From Bidens hawaiensis (lineage: Eukaryota > Streptophyta > Magnoliopsida > Asterales > Asteraceae): a DNA stretch of 64,000 bases. Location: positions 124,001 through 188,000 of the forward strand of contig JAIQDT010005783.1 of NCBI GenBank assembly GCA_021521415.1, in the 5' to 3' direction. A program made the translations under genes and the position numbers. Below, in pieces: positions 35,150 through 46,244 of this stretch. The notes below the pieces were generated by a model, which had not been told where the DNA came from, did no database searches, and saw nothing but the letters and a program-made list of their open reading frames with translations. Positions within the stretch are counted from its first letter, which is position 1. Every line of letters starts with the position of its first letter.

Positions 35150-36022
35150 TTTGGGTGCGCTCGATCAATAATGTTTTGTGTCGTAGTGAGAACGGTGATT
35201 CTGGGTGTCAGGGCATTTGATTTAAAAAAAAAAATACCTTTATATGAGGGTATTTATGTCTTTTAACGTTATAAGGTACCAGGGGCATAGGTACCGTCAT
35301 TCAGTTTCATACTTTCATATGGGTTTTTGGCAACACCCCCCCAACCAATTCAATAAGGTGATTTGGTTTCATTTGTAGGCTAGTCTAACTTATTTGTCGA
35401 GAATGGTAAGTGGAGGTGGGGTTTAGACGGGGAATGAGCATTTATGGTAAAGAGTATTAACTCTAGATTGCACTGTTTAGCATAGAGCTTACCTAATTAT
35501 GTGATAAATTGGAATAGTTTGGTAAAAACATCATTGACTTACGGGATGTCTAGTTGTCTGGAGCATTTACCAGACGGTTTTAAAATTGTGGATTTCCTCT
35601 CGGAGTGAGTGCGCTGGATCATAATGTTATGTCCTGCTCTATAGTGGGAAATGTGATCTTGGGTGTCCGAGCATTTGAAGTTAAAAAAATCCCTTTATAT
35701 AAGGGTAATTATGTACTTTAACTTTAGAAGGTACTAGGGGCATCAAGTACCCTCATTCGGTTTCATTTGGGTTATCGACAACACCACCCCAACTGATTCG
35801 GTAAGGTGATTTGGTTTCCAATTTGGTTTTGCCTGGTCAGTCTATCAACTAAGGACAATTAATGGATGTGGGGTTTAGACGAGGCATGGGCATTTATGGT
35901 AATGATCATTAAGTCTTGATTGTAGTTGTTTAGCAGAGAGTTACCTAATTATGTGATAAATTGGAACAAATTTGGTAAAAAAAATAAAATTGAGTATTCT
36001 AGCTTAGAGGGCGGAGTTAAAA
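35150..36022. repeat. Two diverged tandem copies of about 430 bp upstream of PFD5
   Basis: The stretches beginning near 35152 ('GGTGCGCTCGATCA') and near 35607 ('GAGTGCGCTGGATCA') match through 'CTTTATAT..GGGTA', 'AAGGTAC', 'CAACACC' and 'AAGGTGATTTGG' to 'TTACCTAATTATGTGATAAA', with many substitutions. The end of the second copy is where the LINE inserted. Confidence 0.75.
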
Positions 36023-36039
36023 AGCTCCTTACGTTAGTA

Positions 36040-37669
36040 TCAATCAATCAATCAATCAAGCCCTGTATATCCCACCGCATAGCACGCTATCGGTAGGGTC
36101 AGGGGAGGGTGGGATGTAGGCAAGTATTTCCTTTATCCGTTAGAATAGAGAGGCTGATTCCAGAGAGACCCCCGGCTCATAAAGCTACATACATGTAAAC
36201 AGAGTAAACATATATCCTACAAGCAAAGACACTTAGCAATATATAGATAGCAAACTACCAAATAGCAAGGAATCTGTAATCTACTAAGAATAGGGCATAA
36301 GAAGCAAAAAGCAGCATCAAACAAAATATATACATAAACAACAAGGAGCCAGGCTAGCCAACTATACCCTAAATACACAGCTAAGCTAACTAGGTACCTA
36401 CCCCTACAAGTCGCTAACCTTAATCCTACGTCTCCATGAATCTCTATCCTGGACCATGTCCTTAGAGAGGTGCAACTCTGTCAAGTCATGTCTAATTCTT
36501 TCATCCCAAGTCAATTTAGGCCTGCCTTTACTTCTCTTTCCTTCCACAATGAAGGTTTCCATTACTCTGACTGGCGCTGTTGTCGGTCTCCTCTTCACAT
36601 GCCCAAACCATCTCAATCTCCCTTCCTTTATTTTATCTGATATGTTAACTATTCCTAACATTTCCCTAAAGACCTCATTTCTAATCCTATCTAATCTAGT
36701 GTGTCCGCACATCCACCTCAGCATCCTCATCTCTGCTACCTCCATCTTGCGCGCTTGTGTCTTCTTGATGGCCCAACAGTCTGTTCCATACAACACTGCA
36801 GGTCTAACTGCGACTCTATAAAATTTCCCCTTTAATTTAGATGGGAACCTCTTGTCGCACAAAATCCCAGTGGCTGCTTTCCTCCTACACCAGCCAGCTT
36901 GTATGCGGTGGGTTATGTCACTGTCTATCTCTCCATTGCTTTGGACAAACGATCCTAGATATTTAAACTTCGTTATCTGCGGAACCACCTGGTCCTCAAT
37001 AGTGATCTGGGTGTCCTCGCTATCGCCAACACCACTGAAATCACAACGAAGGTACTCTGTCTTAAAACGACTAATTCTTAAACCTTTATCCTCTAAAGCT
37101 ACACGCCATTCCTCTAGCCTTTCGTTCAAGCTTTGTTTAGTCTCAGCCACTAACACAATATCATCTGCAAAGAGCATGCACCATGGGACAGGCTCCTGAA
37201 TCGACTTGGACAGCTCATCCATGACTACCGTGAAAAGAAATGGGCTTAACGCCGATCCTTGGTGGAGTCCCATCTCTGCCGGGAAAAAATTAGTATCTCC
37301 TACCAGCGCACGAACACTAGCTTTAGTCCTGTCATACATATCTTTAATTAAGTCTATATACTTTCCAGGTATCCCTCTACCTTCTAAACTATCCCAGTTT
37401 AGTCTACGTGGCACACTGTCATAAGCTTTTTCAAGGTCAATGAATACAATATGTAGGTCCCTCTTTTTCTCCCATACTTCTCCATTAATCTTCTCAGTAT
37501 GTGCATCGCTTCCGTGGTTGACCGTCCTGGCATGAAACCAAATTGGTTAACCATAACCCGCGTTTCTCTCCTAATTCGAGTCTCAATTACTCTCTTCCAT
37601 AATTTCATAGTATGACCTAACAACTTAATTCCTCTATAATTTCTACAACACTGTGCGTCTCCCTTGTTC
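36040..37669 (-). mobile_element. RTE-type LINE, 5'-truncated
   Basis: Minus-strand element from about 37669 to a (TTGA/TGAT)n tail at about 36040-36060; RTE LINEs end in short tandem repeats, not poly-A. The flanks carry a perfect 17-bp duplication, AGCTCCTTACGTTAGTA, at 36023-36039 and 37670-37686. It contains RT and the C-terminal domain but no endonuclease, so it is truncated at its 5' end, as is common for LINEs. Confidence 0.92.
36404..37669 (-). pseudogene. LINE reverse transcriptase fragment, frameshifted
   Basis: The visible protein starts inside the RT domain ('NYRGIKLLGHTMKLWKR', 'NQFGFMPGRSTTEA'), changes frame near 37470 by what looks like a one-base deletion, then runs 336 codons from about 37414 to the stop at 36404. 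The catalytic motif Phe-Ala-Asp-Asp lies in 'CMLFADDIVLVAE'. The C-terminal part holds 'KFKYLGSFVQSNGEI' and 'RLRWFGHVKRRP', characteristic of RTE-like plant LINEs. The endonuclease and first RT blocks are absent. Not functional. Confidence 0.9.
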
Positions 37670-37686
37670 AGCTCCTTACGTTAGTA

Positions 37687-40259
37687 GAGTTAGTTAAATA
37701 GAATGCTAATTTTCAGTCGATTCTACATGTATGTTGTGTGTTTATGAAGAATATACGGATCACTTGTTTGTTTCATATGATGACTAAATTAATCTAAACA
37801 TATATGCAAAAACACATTAAATCGAAACTTGCAAGAAAAGATTGTCTTTAAATTTCAAAAGTCACAACCCAAAAACTCGTGAATTGCATTGTTCGAAAGT
37901 TTTTTCATTTTATTCCAACCGAGCTTTTTCATATCCAATGATGAGTTCATTTGAGCCCACCCTTAACTAGCCCAATTGCTTCTAACTTTTGTTTCTCACA
38001 AACAACCCACTAATGAGCAGTTATGGGCCTATGGCCCCAAGACTAAAGGGTTTTTGTTAACATTCCAAATTCATTTTTGTTGGTCATTTTTTTGTTATTA
38101 TTTTGTTTTTTTGTTTTCATCATCCTGTTCTTAAAGATATTTCATCATTAAACTTTTACACCTCATTACCTTTCTTTCTGTTATATTAAATGTAATTGTT
38201 TTAGCTCATTTTCTTTTTAAGCTTGTATTCTTTTTGGAATCATTCCAACGTCCATTGTCGTCAATTTGCAACCTGCTTTATACCTAAAAGACAATAGAAA
38301 CAAAGCAAAGTAGACTCCTTTCCATCAAAACAAGTATTGTACAAAATAACGGGATAAGAATGTGATTGCATGCTAGGTTTTTCTTTTGAATGGAAATAAA
38401 TGCATGTTAGGTGGTGAAAACAAGTAGTTAGAGTTAGGGGTGTTGATCGGGTAGTTCGGGTTGGGTTTTTCATGTATGAAAATAATGATCCATATCACAA
38501 TTGGGTTCAAAGTTAGGGGTGTTGATCGGGTCTATAATTATTGGCGTTCGGGTTGTACAGGGCCAAGTCATGTAGTTTGGGTTTGGACATATTTGTTAGT
38601 TAAAAAAATTGGTTTACATAGTATACTTTTTTCTGAAAGATTCTATCCCTTGTGTGGTCCGGAAAGTTATTATACTTCAAAACTGGATAACAACTCTCAT
38701 ACTATTTGAAAAGTTAATCTGTTTTCACAAATTCTTATTAACATGCCAAAAGTAGAATCGATGTAGTTTAGGTCAATCATATTTAATACCATACATCTAA
38801 ATAGTAACTTAAATACTTTCACTAGCACTCAGCAACCCAAGGCACATCATGCTTATTGATATCAGATATCTTTTTTCTAACCTGCTGGCCAGCTTGTGAC
38901 CCATTACACCTAGACATTATTAAATGTACTAGGCCCTTAATTATTCATATATGGCTGAAAAATAATAATTCAATGGGTAATCTTGGAAATCCTGTTTAGT
39001 TATTCTTTTGTGAGAAAGGTACGTGGTGGATGGTACAATTATATATATTGATAGTATGGAAGGATACATGACTTGGCAGTTGGCACCACTGATTTCTATA
39101 TATCAATCTAGTGAAGGAGTTCAAATTAAATTCGTGATTCCTCTGACATGGTGAATTATCAACTTAGCGTGGTGTTGGTCACACCGTGAACAGTCTACAC
39201 TAAAAACAAAGTATCATCGATAGTTCAATCCGTCGATGAAGAGTGTTAACTGTTACCAATAGAATTTCGACGGTAATTTGTCGGTGATTACTGACTTGCT
39301 TAATTAATTGTTGGGAATTACCGAGTCGACTTATGGCTATTGCGTGAAGCGACTTGGGATACAAGAAACCGGTTAACTTGGCATGCAAGTAATCGGGTTA
39401 TTTATGGATAATTATTTTATGGAAAATTTATTTTAGGTCTAGATGGAGATAATTATCGTGTTGATTTTATTCTGTCCTAAATATATTCTAACGCGTTTAG
39501 GTTAGTTTATATATACCGTGTTTAAAGGGTAGGAACATTGTATCAAGTTTTCGAGTCAGATTAAATTTCTTGATCATTAATAATATTGGGTGTTAGCCAT
39601 ATTGTTTGTGTCGATACGTTCATCTGATTACCATATTAATTTACCTTTTCTACTCTTTTTTTTTCTATTTTGTTGGTGATGGTTTATATGTTATTTTGTT
39701 ATGCGGACGACTTATATGTTATTTTGTTATGCAGATGATCTATATGTCATTTTTATACCACGAATTATTTGTTTTTATTTTATAATACGAATCATTTAGT
39801 CATTTAGTGATTGATATGAACCATTGACATCCGGTATGATTTTTATTTCTTTTGAATCGACATGATACGTTTTTGGACCTTAGTGTGATAAATGTTTTTG
39901 ATTTTGGATTTCATTACATGCTTTGACATGTTTTGATTGTTTTGCCTAATTTACGGGTTAATAGTTTTTTTTTCTGTTTACGTGTGCCATATGTCGGTAT
40001 ATACCTGTAATTGATATGTAGTTACGTACTCATGTAGGTAACAGCTTCATTGCATCAATGTTTTAACAAGTACACTTAAAATTTCAAACTTTAAATGTGC
40101 AAAAGTTTAAGGCATGATTACCAAAGATGGGTGTGCAATTGATGGAAATATATATTCAGCTTTACATTATTAGGTCAGGTATAATTAGGCCCCCATACCA
40201 CATGGCAGTTAGTCAGAACCTCCTTCTATCTTTGTAAATTAAAAGCCATGCATACCGTT
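37687..40259. other. Intergenic DNA, no gene seen
   Basis: About 2.6 kb. The motif 'GTTAGGGGTGTTGATCGGGT' occurs twice in the same orientation (38433-38452 and 38512-38531), like partial MITE ends. A 'TTATATGTTATTTTGTTATG' direct repeat lies near 39685-39735. No supported ORF. Confidence 0.5.
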
Positions 40260-41248
40260 TGAAGAGGTAGGTCCCAGCACAGCCCAGTTGGAACCGCAAG
40301 ACTCACCTTGAAGAGGGACGTCTGCGCAGAAACCAACTGGATCCGCAGGACCAACCATGCTCAGAGACGTGACGTCCTTACGCGCAGTACGCAAGCTGGT
40401 CCCGCAGGAAATGCCTCCCGATGGTGAAGGACTCCGCCTGTCCCCGCAGCCTCGGATACAAGCCATCAGGGAAGGCCACCCGCGCAGCAAGGCTACACGC
40501 ACAAGGCACTTAGCTCTCAATCACTCAGTGTCACCTGAAGGAATGAGCGAAGCCGGGAACAATCCCGCACAAGGGCGGGAGGGGGAATACTCCCGCCCAA
40601 ATAAGCCAGTCTGTACGATACGTGAAGATCTTCTGTACTGCACCTGACGAGGTATGGGAAAAAGATCTGACAAAAGATACGACAGCTTATTGACAACAGT
40701 ATGGCGAGCAGCATGCTCCTGTACTGTCACTATTGGCCGCTGCCTACTCAATAACTACTGCCATACCACGTGCATAGCCGCCAGTTGGTGGAAAAGGAAT
40801 AGTACACAGCAGGCCTGGTCACTATCAGCCGCTGCCTACCCACCAACTACCAGCAGGGCACGTGCGTAAGCCACTGTTGGTGGAACAGGAACACTGTTGC
40901 AGCCGGCCACACCTCCTTGGAAACCTACATTCGGCTATAAATACCACAAATGGTATGACCATCTCATCCTATCATATCTTATCACATTATCATCATATTA
41001 TACCTGATATCTGCTCTAGCAATCTCTTAATATACTTTTATATTTAAAGAGCAATCTAGTCTGATTCTCACGCCGGAGGGTGGTCACAAGGAGGAACCCC
41101 CCCCCCCCTTCTCAGTGACGAGCTCACGGTGTCTGTTTTGCAGGTTATCAGAAGAACCATCTTCCAAGGGTCTAACCCCTCGTGGGAAACATCGATCTAA
41201 CCCCCAGGTTACCAGTAATCTGTCCGGGGTCTGGTTAGTGTTTCTTCA
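40260..41248 (+). repeat. LTR of the left arm
   Basis: 989 bp, TGAAGAGG...GTTTCTTCA. TATA box TATAAATA at 40936-40943, preceded by two direct repeats (about 40730-40800 and 40818-40890) each with a CACGTGC core. The five bases before it are CCGTT; no matching duplication follows the far end of the inverted structure. Confidence 0.9.
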
Positions 41249-41249
41249 T

Positions 41250-41264
41250 TGGCGCCATCCGTGC
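41250..41264 (+). other. Primer binding site, left arm
   Basis: TGGCGCCATCCGTGC one base after the LTR end, identical to copy 1. Confidence 0.7.
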
Positions 41265-41313
41265 ATAAAGCTAGAACTTCATTTTTCTCCAGTTTTTTCA
41301 AACTTCTACAAAG

Positions 41314-42768
41314 ATGGTTAGAGAAATTCCGGTAACCACAACCCCAGCTACTGGGGGGAATACCGGTAACACAGTTTTTACAAACACTACCCCGGTTACC
41401 CAAGCCGGGGCAAGTGAAGTAAATTTTACGAACACTACCCCAGTTACTCATGCTGGGGCAAGTGCAGTAAATGATCGCCTACTGGGATCCACTGATACAC
41501 AGGTTGAGAAACGAAGACTCCCCCGCCAAACTCTCGATGAAGTCAAGGCATGGGCGGAGGCACGACAAAAGGAATTCCAGGCCGAGTTGAACGAACGCTT
41601 GCGTTCCGTACAACAGGCCGACGAATTCGAATACTGGGAGGATGACTCGGAGGAATCCGACTCCGACGCGAACCCTCGCCATAGGGCAAAAGGGAAGCGT
41701 AAGGAAATGGAATCCCAACCGAAAAGGCATTTTGGACAAGCCTTCAAACCAAAAAGCACAGGTGGAAGTCCACGAGACTTCTCAAAAACGTTCAGACCAA
41801 ACATTGCAAATGCAGGAACGTCCAAGTTTGCAAGGGACATTGCGGAAGCAATCGCCCCAAAGAGTGCCAAACAAATGCCTAACATAGGCACATATGACGG
41901 TATATCTGATCCAGACGATCATTTGAACAGGTTCATAGCAGGGGCAACCGTCAGCAATTGGACGGAACCCACGTGGTGCTACATGTTCCAAATGACGCTT
42001 GTTGGGGCTGCTAGAGCTTGGTTTGATCGTCTACTGGTCAACCACATCTACGACTGGGCAGACTTCCAGCAGAAGTTTAGCCAACACTTCAGCCAGCAAC
42101 GGAAGTATACCGAGGAGCAATGGACAATCCTCAAATGCATACGAGAAGAAGATGAATCTCTGCCAAACTTCATCACTCGCTTCAACTCAAAGAAGCTAAG
42201 TTTGGGCAATATCAGCGAAGATCTTGTTCGCGCTGCCTTCATCCAGGGCGCGCATGACCCAGAGCTCATCCGCACCCTAACGGGTAAAGATGGCATGCCA
42301 TCCACATGGGATGCCATCATGACAGCAGCAAAACGCTATGCGGAAACGGAGAAGCAACTGGGTAGAGATCTCCCCCAGAGCACAAACCTCTACACTCAGA
42401 AGACGAGAGAAGACAACGTCCTCACCGCCCGATTAAATAAAAAGCGGAAGCTAGGCATTTGGCAGTCAAGGGTAAACTTTGACACCTCATCCGGCTTGCA
42501 ACATCGATTGGGCGGAAGGGATAATGTACATCCGCACCGGAACTCCAGATGGACGCCACTCACCAAGAGCGTCACTGAGATATTCGCTACTGAAGAGCTC
42601 CCGTGGCCAAAGCCTCCAATAATCCGACATCGTCATGATGCTGATCGGAGCAAATACTGTGACTTTCACAAGACAAAAGGCCACAACACTGAAGAATGCA
42701 TAGACGTAAAAGACATGGTCGAAACATTTGTCAGAGATGGGACGCTCGCGCACCTCGTGGCGCAATAA
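41314..42768 (+). CDS. Gag of the gag-only Tat element, left arm, intact
   Basis: This 484-residue Gag would form the retroelement particle and package RNA. The N-terminus has a duplicated motif ('FTNTTPVTQAGAS' and 'FTNTTPVTHAGAS', residues about 21-50), absent from the other subfamily. An acidic then basic linker follows (about 100-135). The gag domain spans about 180-310 ('GTYDGISDPDDHLNRF' to 'AAFIQGAHDPELIRTL'). A C-x2-H-x4-H-x4-C knuckle ('CDFHKTKGHNTEEC') lies near 450. It stops a few residues after 'LAHLVA', where copy 1 continues into pol. No protease or RT follows, so other elements would have to supply them. It differs from the right-arm copy at only a few residues. Confidence 0.93.
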   Translation: MVREIPVTTTPATGGNTGNTVFTNTTPVTQAGASEVNFTNTTPVTHAGASAVNDRLLGSTDTQVEKRRLPRQTLDEVKAWAEARQKEFQAELNERLRSVQQADEFEYWEDDSEESDSDANPRHRAKGKRKEMESQPKRHFGQAFKPKSTGGSPRDFSKTFRPNIANAGTSKFARDIAEAIAPKSAKQMPNIGTYDGISDPDDHLNRFIAGATVSNWTEPTWCYMFQMTLVGAARAWFDRLLVNHIYDWADFQQKFSQHFSQQRKYTEEQWTILKCIREEDESLPNFITRFNSKKLSLGNISEDLVRAAFIQGAHDPELIRTLTGKDGMPSTWDAIMTAAKRYAETEKQLGRDLPQSTNLYTQKTREDNVLTARLNKKRKLGIWQSRVNFDTSSGLQHRLGGRDNVHPHRNSRWTPLTKSVTEIFATEELPWPKPPIIRHRHDADRSKYCDFHKTKGHNTEECIDVKDMVETFVRDGTLAHLVAQ

Positions 42769-43939
42769 AGGCTGAGCAGGCGGGTGCGTGTAGAACCTCA
42801 GCTGGGGAAAACACGAATAAAAGTTCCAGCTTCAATGTCGAGACTACATGCTGCGTAAAGAACGAGATCCCGAACCAGGTGCGTATCGGCTCGATGGCAC
42901 TCCCATCCCATCATGGAAGGGAGCTCATTTACACAATTTGCATGTAAATCAATTCCAATTTGTAAAGAAAAGGCCAAGAGCCACTTCTAATGGAAATGAT
43001 TCTCTTTAGAACATTGAAGCTGATGATTTTACTTTTCTGAACACTAATATGCCGGCTTTCACCGCATAATTACGTGAAGTCGTTGCGTGGGAAGGCGGTC
43101 CTACCCGCACAAACCCAATAACAGGACAAAACCTTCACGCAGGTCAGTTAAAGGGGAAGAGTTCAATTATCCCATTAAATGAAAGTGCCGATCTATCCGC
43201 ATGAATCATGAAAGGAAACTGAACACTAACCTATTGACAACCGCGCGTCGAACGGTTCAAAACAAAATTCTTAAAAGGATGAGGAAAACCTACACGCAGG
43301 TCAGATAAGGGTAAAGTTTTGCCATCCTACTAAGTGCAAGTGACGGTACTACCGGCACAATCACGAAAGAGGAAGCAAAACTTCACACCTATTATCAACC
43401 ACGTTCAAAGGTTAACTTATCCTCAAAAGATGAGGAAAACCTACACGCAGGTCAGATGAAGGTTAAAGTTTTGCCATCCTACTAAGTGCAAGTGACGGTA
43501 CTACCCGCACAATCACGAAAGAGGAAGCAAAACTTCACACCTATTATCAACCACGTTCAAAGGTTAACTTATCCTCAAAAGATGAAGAAAACCTACACGC
43601 AGGTCAGATGAAGGTTAAAGTTTAGCCATCCTACTAAGTGCAAGTGACGGTTCTACCCGCACAATCACGAAAGAGGAAGCAAAACTTTAACCCATTATCA
43701 ACCACGTTCAACAGGTTAACTTATTCTACACTTGGAAAATTGCTAATTTAAACTAAGTATGCAAGTCATAAGTTTATAAAGCAAGAAACCCAAAGAAGGA
43801 AATAACAATCTTATACGCAAAAAGATTAATATTTCACAAACGAATTATTACAAGAATGGCCGGGTAACTACCCGCCTACGAAAAAAAAATAAATACATCT
43901 GTACAAGACTATCCTAGCAATGGGAAGGGATCTTCAGGA
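42769..43939. repeat. Non-coding block with a 152-bp tandem array, left arm
   Basis: Between gag and the truncated antisense gene. Units starting GATGAGGAAAACCTACACGC at 43278, 43429 and 43581 (period 151-152 bp), with a diverged unit before them (about 43110-43277). The array lies where the two opposed transcripts would converge. Confidence 0.88.
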
Positions 43940-45474
43940 TCAAGCTTCAGGGCCGCTTCCACTTGGACCCGCTCCATCAGAAGAACGGGGCGGTTCGAGG
44001 AAGGCTTTAAGGATAGCTAACCCATCATCAGCAGCAGCTACTTGGTTCACCTTCTCCACCACTGGATGCGGGAAGGCGGCGTATTGATTTACTGCTTGGT
44101 CATATATGGCTTCAGTATCAACATTGTACAAAGGGAAGTTGGATGGCGGGATGCCTTTCTCAACAAACCCTAGACCAAGCAGGAAGCCGACCCGTTCCCC
44201 ATCCTCGTGAGAAGCGTTGAGGGCTGCGCTCATAGCATCGTCGTAGGATGTCTCTGAGAAGACCCGATGCACAACCTACATAAGAAAAGGTACAAGTGTC
44301 AAAACACCTTTTCTATGTACAAAGGAAAGCGTGAAGACGTAAAGCCAAACATACCTGAGGCAACGCTTCTCGAAGAAGCCATTCCTTGGCAACCAGAGCT
44401 TCTTGGAGGGCGGCTTGAGCTTGGGTGCGGGCGCGTTCGGCTTCGCTTTTGTTAAGGTTGGCAAGTAGCACTTCCTTTGCAGCAGCCTCTTCAACGCCCT
44501 TAAGCTTCCGCTCGGTGTGATCAAGCACGCCCCTCTGGTCCAGGATCTCTTGAAGTTTCTTGGCATCCTCCATCGCCAAGGCATCATGAGCACGTTGGAG
44601 AGCCTCCAATTTGGCCTTGAGCTCCTCGTTCTCCACGCGTAAAGGCTCAGCAACGGCTTCAGCCTTGGTGGCCCTCTCGGTTGCGTTCCTCGCAGTCTCC
44701 TTAGCCAGCCGAAGCTGTTCGTTAACAGCTTGGGCAGCCTTGGAGCGGGCCTCGAGTCGCGCTTGAACCTCAACCTCGAGGGCCTTGAAGGCCTTCTCCT
44801 TCTCCGCAGCAGCTGCGGCCAACTTTTGGTTCTCCTCCCGAAGAGCCCGCGCTTGAGATACTTCCTTGGCGCGAGCTGCTTTTAACTTGTCGTTTTCACG
44901 ACAAAGCAGCTCGACGCGCGGCTGCATCCGGGCCTGGAGAACCCGAAGCTCATTGGTTAGCCTACCCTCCTGGTAGCTAGCCATGGCTTCCCCCAACGCA
45001 CCATGGGGAGCAGCGTGGCGAGCCCATTCCACGCACTCCACAGGGGTACGAAGGGTTGTTCCTCGGCGTATGTTCCATCGCGGAACATACACTTCATTGG
45101 AATCCGACACTGCAAAAAACAAAAAAGCAGTTAGGAAAAGATGATAAAAAATAAAAGTGAAAAAGGACCAAAGGAACCCTACGCACCTGTAGGGTCTATA
45201 ACAGGCCGATAGCCGCCGAACCCATCACCTGAACCTAAAGGAAACCCATCCAAAAGGTCAGGCAGATGGGAAGGTGGCAAAGATTGGCGAGTACTCCCAT
45301 GCGTACCTTATGGGCCGGCCGTCGGTGCCGGTGGCGGGGGCATGGTGGCAGCCGCCGCAGTCGCTGCCGCAGAATCCGCAGCAATCGTAACCGCCGGCTC
45401 GGTGAAAGATGCTGTAAAAATCGCACTTACCACCGGCGGTGACGTCATCTCGGCTGGAACAGTCGGCTCAAGGG
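43940..45474 (-). pseudogene. Truncated copy of the antisense gene, left arm
   Basis: Contains exon 5 (44275-43940), exon 4 (45109-44355) and the 3' part of exon 3 (up to 45474) of the gene that is complete at 47573-50601. The 5' half, including the conserved N-terminal domain and promoter, is missing. The remaining exon 3 also has a TAA at 45310-45308 where the intact gene has a Ser codon. The coiled-coil exon is nearly identical to the intact copy. The junction at 45474/45475 joins it to an LTR fragment whose promoter points into it. Confidence 0.92.
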
Positions 45475-46230
45475 TATAATATGATAGGATAATATGATGA
45501 TAATGTGATAAGATATGATAGGATGAGATGGTCATACCATTTGTGGTATTTATAGCCGAAGGTAGGTTTCCAAGGAGGTGTGGCCGGCTGCAACAGTGTT
45601 CCTGTTCCACCAACAGTGGCTTACGCACGTGCCCTGCTGGTAGTTGGTGGGTAGGCAGCGGCTGATAGTGACCAGTCCTGCTGTGTACTATTCCTTTTCC
45701 ACCAACTAGCGGCTACGCACGTGGTATGGCAGTAGTTGGTGAGTAGGCAGCGGCCAATAGTGACAGTACAGGAGCATGCTGCTCGCCATACTGTTGTCAA
45801 TAAGCTGTCGTATCTTTAGTCAGATCTTTTTCCCATACCTCGTCAGGTACAGTACAGAAGATCTTCACGTATCGTACAGACTGGCTTATTTGGGCGGGAG
45901 TATTCCCCCTCCCGCCCTTGTGCGGGATTGTTCCCGGCTTCGCTCATTCCTTCAGGTGACACTGAGTGATTGAGAGCTAAGTGCCTTGTGCGTGTAGCCT
46001 TGCTGCGCGGGTGGCCTTCCCTGATGGCTTGTATCCGAGGCTGCGGGGACAGGCGGAGTCCTTCACCATCGGGAGGCATTTCCTGCGGGACCAGCTTGCG
46101 TACTGCGCGTAAGGACGTCACGTCTCTGAGCATGGTTGGTCCTGCAGATCCAGTTGGTTTCTGCGCAGACGTCCCTCTTCAAGGTGAGTCTTGCGGGTCC
46201 AACTGGGCTGTGCTGGGACCTACCTCTTCA
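45475..46230 (-). repeat. Truncated 3' LTR of the right-hand element
   Basis: Minus-strand LTR starting TGAAGAGG at 46230 and cut off after about 756 bp. TATA box at 45547-45554. The cut lies about 75 bp past the TATA box, so all of U3 and probably only the start of R remain. The last 25 bases include a short re-copied piece of LTR ('CCTATCATATTATACC' on the minus strand). Confidence 0.9.
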
Positions 46231-46244
46231 AGTCCCCCCAGTCC
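46231..46244 (-). other. Polypurine tract of the right-hand element
   Basis: GGACTGGGGGGACT on the minus strand, directly before the LTR start. An identical tract precedes the LTR at 60597. Confidence 0.85.

Larger units (their letters stand above)
40260..45474 (+). repeat. Left arm of a 5.2-kb inverted repeat (Tat-type LTR, gag, part of antisense gene)
   Basis: 5215 bp that matches the reverse complement of 49067-54279 almost base for base, including LTR, PBS, gag, tandem array and the last two and a half exons of the antisense gene. It ends at the foldback junction with an LTR fragment. Differences between the arms (gag codons, the C-run at 41097-41108, a nonsense change at 45308-45310) show that they are separate genomic copies. 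Confidence 0.95.

Noticed and set aside
36404..37669. Domesticated reverse transcriptase gene
   Set aside because: It has a frameshift, lacks the endonuclease and early RT blocks, and has LINE-type target duplication and tail, so it is an ordinary dead insertion.
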